Part shown: piece by piece, positions 61,452 through 64,000 of the stretch
Layout of the letters: the number at the start of each line of letters is the position of its first letter
Numbering within the stretch: the first letter of the stretch is position 1
Source of the DNA: an uncultured Lachnospiraceae bacterium
GTDB taxonomy: Bacteria > Bacillota > Clostridia > Lachnospirales > Lachnospiraceae
Assembly (NCBI GenBank): GCA_910585345.1
Contig: CAJUDS010000006.1
Coordinates: 62,001-126,000, forward strand
Reading direction: 5' to 3'
Length of the DNA stretch: 64,000 nucleotides
The notes under the pieces: generated by a model
Told to the model about the DNA's origin: nothing
Databases searched by the model: none
Seen by the model: only the letters and a program-made list of their open reading frames with translations
Made by a program: the position numbers and the translations under genes

Positions 61452-62054
61452 TCAATCCAAATCCGCAATCTCCTCCCCGCTTTGATACAAGCTCAGCAGG
61501 CTCTTGGGCAGACCCTTGCCAATCGCATATACGATCAGAAGTACCGCAATTTTATCCGGAATGTCGACAATGATTTCATCCACCGCAGACGCAATCCATG
61601 CAGGCAGGCCTTTGGCCGCACATGCCGCAAAGGCGATGTCGCCCCAACTGTTGCCTGTCATACCGCCCCAGAAAATCAAATTCAGCGGCGTGGAAATCAG
61701 AACTGCCACCAATCCTACAAGCAGCCCTGACAAAACAGCGCCTTTCAGCGTTTTTAGAAATCCTTTATAAGCCAGTACACCGGCGGCAATGCCGATGCCA
61801 ATATTGGTCAGCGCATAGATTGTGGAAATCGGATCCGCCGTCAAACCGTAAATAATATTGTTCACTGCCCCTACGATAGCGCCCACAATAGGTCCTCCCA
61901 TCATGGATGCCAGGCAGGTGCCAATGGAATCCAGCCACAGAGGCAGTTTCAAAAGCTGCGCAAACAGCTTGCCCAGATAATTGATGCCAATGGCAGCCGG
62001 AATCAGCACCAGTGTGGCAGTATTCATTTTCATTGACCATAATTTTTTTCCCAT
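61452..62054 (-). CDS. ECF transporter S component, substrate unknown
   Basis: The 200-residue membrane protein has about six helices and lies just before ecfT, so it is the substrate-capture subunit. The stretch IGTCLASMMGGPIVGAIVGAVNNIIYG resembles the helix 2-3 region of S components (cited as separate parts: GTCLASMMGGP, VGAVNNIIYG). No known vitamin-specific motif or riboswitch is visible, so the substrate cannot be told. GAGGGAGAG precedes the ATG. Confidence 0.82.
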   Translation of the reverse strand: MGKKLWSMKMNTATLVLIPAAIGINYLGKLFAQLLKLPLWLDSIGTCLASMMGGPIVGAIVGAVNNIIYGLTADPISTIYALTNIGIGIAAGVLAYKGFLKTLKGAVLSGLLVGLVAVLISTPLNLIFWGGMTGNSWGDIAFAACAAKGLPAWIASAVDEIIVDIPDKIAVLLIVYAIGKGLPKSLLSLYQSGEEIADLD

Positions 62055-62099
62055 GTTTTTCTCTCCCTCTTTTGTCTGCCTTATGTATCCACAAAACGC

Positions 62100-63194
62100 T
62101 CAGACATTCCCCAGTTTATCCAGCAGTGCCTCGTACTGATCCCGTACATTGCGAAAGCAGGTTAACAATTTCGGAGAAAAAGTCCCGCATTCGCCGTTCA
62201 TAATCATATGGAACGCTTCGTCCCTCGAAAAAGCGCTCTTATACACCCGCTCTGTGACAAGCGCATCATACACATCTGCGATGGATACAAGCTGGGCGGA
62301 AATCGGGATCTCCTCTTCCATCAGCTGGTCCGGATACCCCCGGCCGTCATAACGCTCATGATGATATCTGCAGATCTCATAGCTTACCTTTCTGTAATCT
62401 TCATCAAAGATACCGATAAAGTGATCCAGTATATCGCTTCCCTTTGTCGTATGAGATTTCATAATCTCAAATTCTTCGTTTGTCAGTCTGCCCGGCTTCA
62501 GCAAAATACTGTCGGGAATGGCTATTTTCCCTACGTCATGCAGGGAACTGGCGGTAACGATCATCGCAATGCTATCGTCTGTCAGGCCGTATTCCGGATG
62601 CTCTTTCATCATTTCCTCCGCCAGAATACGGGTAAAGCCTTTCACCCTTCTGATATGCTCACCGCTTTCGAGATTTCTGTATTCCACCACCGTACCAAGA
62701 ATCTCTATGATGCCTTCATTGCTTTTGTGCAGCTTATCCGCCTGAATCTGCAGCAACTCATATTGTCTGCGCAGTGTTTCTGTCTGCTCCGCCACTTTTT
62801 CTTCCAGTTCATTCTGATACTGGAATAGATTGGTAATGTTATTTACCCGCTTTTTCACAGTGGTATTGTCAAAAGGCTTTTTGATAAAATCCGATACCCC
62901 CATATCAAAACAGCGTTTTTCCACCTGCGCGGAAGTCTCTCCACTGATAATCAGCACCGGTGTCTTCAGCATCCAGCCTTTTTCCTTCATTACTTCAAGC
63001 ACCGCAAAACCGTCCATTTCCGGCATAATCAAATCCAACAGGACAATGGCAGTTTCTTCATGATGATCTTCCAAAATTTCCAATGCATTCCTTCCGTCCT
63101 CCGCTGTCAGGACAGCATATTCATCCATCAGTATTTCTTCCAATATCTCCCTGTTCAGTTCGGAATCATCCACGATTAAAACTTTGTTTCTCAT
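62100..63194 (-). CDS. Receiver / HD-GYP response regulator
   Basis: The 364-residue protein has an N-terminal receiver domain (VLIVDDSELNRE, phospho-Asp in LLDLIMPEMDG, Lys in FIKKPFD). A coiled linker follows, then an HD-GYP domain with HDVGKIAIPD and HHERYDGRGYPD. HD-GYP enzymes break down cyclic di-GMP. It lies 57 bases after the Hpt gene and is followed by the ECF genes. Confidence 0.92.
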   Translation of the reverse strand: MRNKVLIVDDSELNREILEEILMDEYAVLTAEDGRNALEILEDHHEETAIVLLDLIMPEMDGFAVLEVMKEKGWMLKTPVLIISGETSAQVEKRCFDMGVSDFIKKPFDNTTVKKRVNNITNLFQYQNELEEKVAEQTETLRRQYELLQIQADKLHKSNEGIIEILGTVVEYRNLESGEHIRRVKGFTRILAEEMMKEHPEYGLTDDSIAMIVTASSLHDVGKIAIPDSILLKPGRLTNEEFEIMKSHTTKGSDILDHFIGIFDEDYRKVSYEICRYHHERYDGRGYPDQLMEEEIPISAQLVSIADVYDALVTERVYKSAFSRDEAFHMIMNGECGTFSPKLLTCFRNVRDQYEALLDKLGNV

Positions 63195-63251
63195 ATTTGC
63201 TTATTATGCTCCTTTATCTGTATTCATTCTTAAAACCTGAGAACCCGCCCC

Positions 63252-63602
63252 TTATCCCTGCAGCATACGGATAGCCGATATTGTCAATATATAATCTTCT
63301 TCCGTATTTTTCAGCAGTTCCGACACATCATGCTTTTCCCGGTCCCGCAGCAATTCTGTCAGCCTGCCGGCAGATTCATACAATCTCCCGAAGCCCAGAT
63401 TCTGGCAGAGTCCTTTTAGCGTATGCGCCGCACGGAACGCCTCATCTCTGTTATCCTCCTGCAAAGAAGTACAGAGCAGCGCAAAACTGGTGTCGTCCAG
63501 AAATCTGCGCATGTACTTTTCAATCCGCGCCTCGCTCAGAAGGCGCGATAATACCTCTTCATAATCCCCGCCAAACATATCATAACATTCTTTTACTGTC
63601 AT
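63252..63602 (-). CDS. Hpt-domain phosphotransfer protein
   Basis: The 116-residue four-helix protein has the Hpt motif RAAHTLKGLCQNLGF with the phospho-acceptor histidine. It probably passes phosphate to the HD-GYP response regulator encoded next. AAGGAG lies before the ATG at 63602; the open frame upstream covers the promoter and is not coding. A SigD-type promoter precedes it. Confidence 0.9.
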   Translation of the reverse strand: MTVKECYDMFGGDYEEVLSRLLSEARIEKYMRRFLDDTSFALLCTSLQEDNRDEAFRAAHTLKGLCQNLGFGRLYESAGRLTELLRDREKHDVSELLKNTEEDYILTISAIRMLQG

Positions 63603-63673
63603 AACACACTCCTTTATACCGCTCTTTTCCTCTCCCGGCACACTTTTTGTCCGTACTGCCATCATTGTATCAC

Positions 63674-63700
63674 AAATCGGCCGCTGCGAAAACTTTTTTA
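63674..63700 (-). promoter_or_regulatory. Flagellar-type (SigD/sigma-28) promoter of hpt
   Basis: Minus-strand TAAA (63697-63700) and GCCGATTT (63674-63681) are separated by 15 bases, matching the TAAA-N15-GCCGATAT consensus of Bacillus SigD. A sigma-A -10-like TACAAT follows just downstream but lacks a -35 box. Confidence 0.72.
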
Positions 63701-63801
63701 CGTCCATTTCATGACAAAACGTCCCCCAGACAAGCGAAACAACAAATATGTTCATCTGCCTGAAAGGACGTATACTGTCTCAATCTATCAATCTATGTAT
63801 C

Positions 63802-64000
63802 TTACTTTATTAACTGGAACTGTCCGATCAGTTCGTCAAGCGTAACTGCCTGTGCGGAAAGCTGCTGACTTGTTGCGGAGGATTCTTCCGCAGTCGCGGA
63901 ATTGGCCTGCACCACTTCCGAAATCTGGTTTACGCCTGCTTCCGCCTGGCGCATCGTCTCCGCCTGATCTGAGGACATCCTGCTCAGCTCCCTGGAACCT
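63802..64000 (-). CDS. Methyl-accepting chemotaxis protein, C-terminal fragment
   Basis: Only the last 65 codons are in the window. The end has the methyl-accepting helix pattern QAEAGVNQISEVVQANSATA and SATSQQLSAQAVTLDELIG, ending in FQLIK. This is the C-terminal signalling tail of a chemoreceptor. The neighbouring Hpt and HD-GYP genes are also signalling genes. Confidence 0.9.
   Translation of the reverse strand, partial: GSRELSRMSSDQAETMRQAEAGVNQISEVVQANSATAEESSATSQQLSAQAVTLDELIGQFQLIK

Overview
The window is bacterial chromosome from a spore-forming, motile Clostridia, most likely a member of the Lachnospiraceae. The evidence is the gene order (yicC-remA-gmk-rpoZ-rimO-pgsA-cinA; cysE-cysS-mrnC-rlmB-sigH; clpC with radA), Lachnospiraceae-type families of unknown function (DUF5716, DUF5717, DUF6142), a SleC-like spore protein, an FMN-riboswitch rib operon, and tRNA genes without encoded CCA. 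Most genes lie on the minus strand. I see no prophage, transposase, CRISPR array or rRNA.

Layout. 1-3990 (-): an information and membrane operon, yicC to cinA (cut by the window edge). 4074-5380: a short remnant of a repeat, then an acidic secreted SGNH hydrolase (+). 5477-11152 (-): a zinc-ribbon/membrane/leucine-rich-repeat protein, then a LytTR regulator - GHKL kinase - PilT ATPase - UPF0158 operon. 11153-11594: a gene-free stretch with a possible LytTR operator and a large nested inverted-repeat element. 11595-17874: a DUF5713 protein, tRNA-Thr, and the ispF-GNAT-cysE-cysS-mrnC-rlmB-sigH group. 18090-22118: ribDEBAH under an FMN riboswitch. 22168-26320: a YjfB-like protein, an M18 peptidase and an amino-acid ABC transporter. 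26818-33735: a four-gene cluster of unknown function with an Hsp70/actin-like protein and a 1188-residue helical protein. 33874-40539: a PLP aminotransferase, a GntR-ABC exporter operon, a SleC-like protein, an MFS carrier and an LUD protein. 40573-46396: a HAD hydrolase, tRNA-Trp and gntR-clpC-hyp-radA. 47074-52449: purEMND followed by a YvyF-like protein and an SH3 membrane protein with a very acidic tail. 52533-56813: pyrFE with three membrane or peptidase genes. 57054-64000: a secreted beta protein, an ECF transporter with a TPR lipoprotein, and an Hpt/HD-GYP/chemoreceptor signalling group under a flagellar-sigma-type promoter.

The most unusual features are non-coding. A family of about 0.5-kb nested-palindrome elements occurs twice in nearly the same form (26342-26806, 46471-46988) and once as an internally deleted remnant (4074-4193). 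A different palindromic element lies at 11315-11522. Among proteins, the DUF5717/DUF5716 cluster and the PilT-like ATPase with an altered Walker B box deserve most attention. All calls come from reading the sequence; no database search was run.
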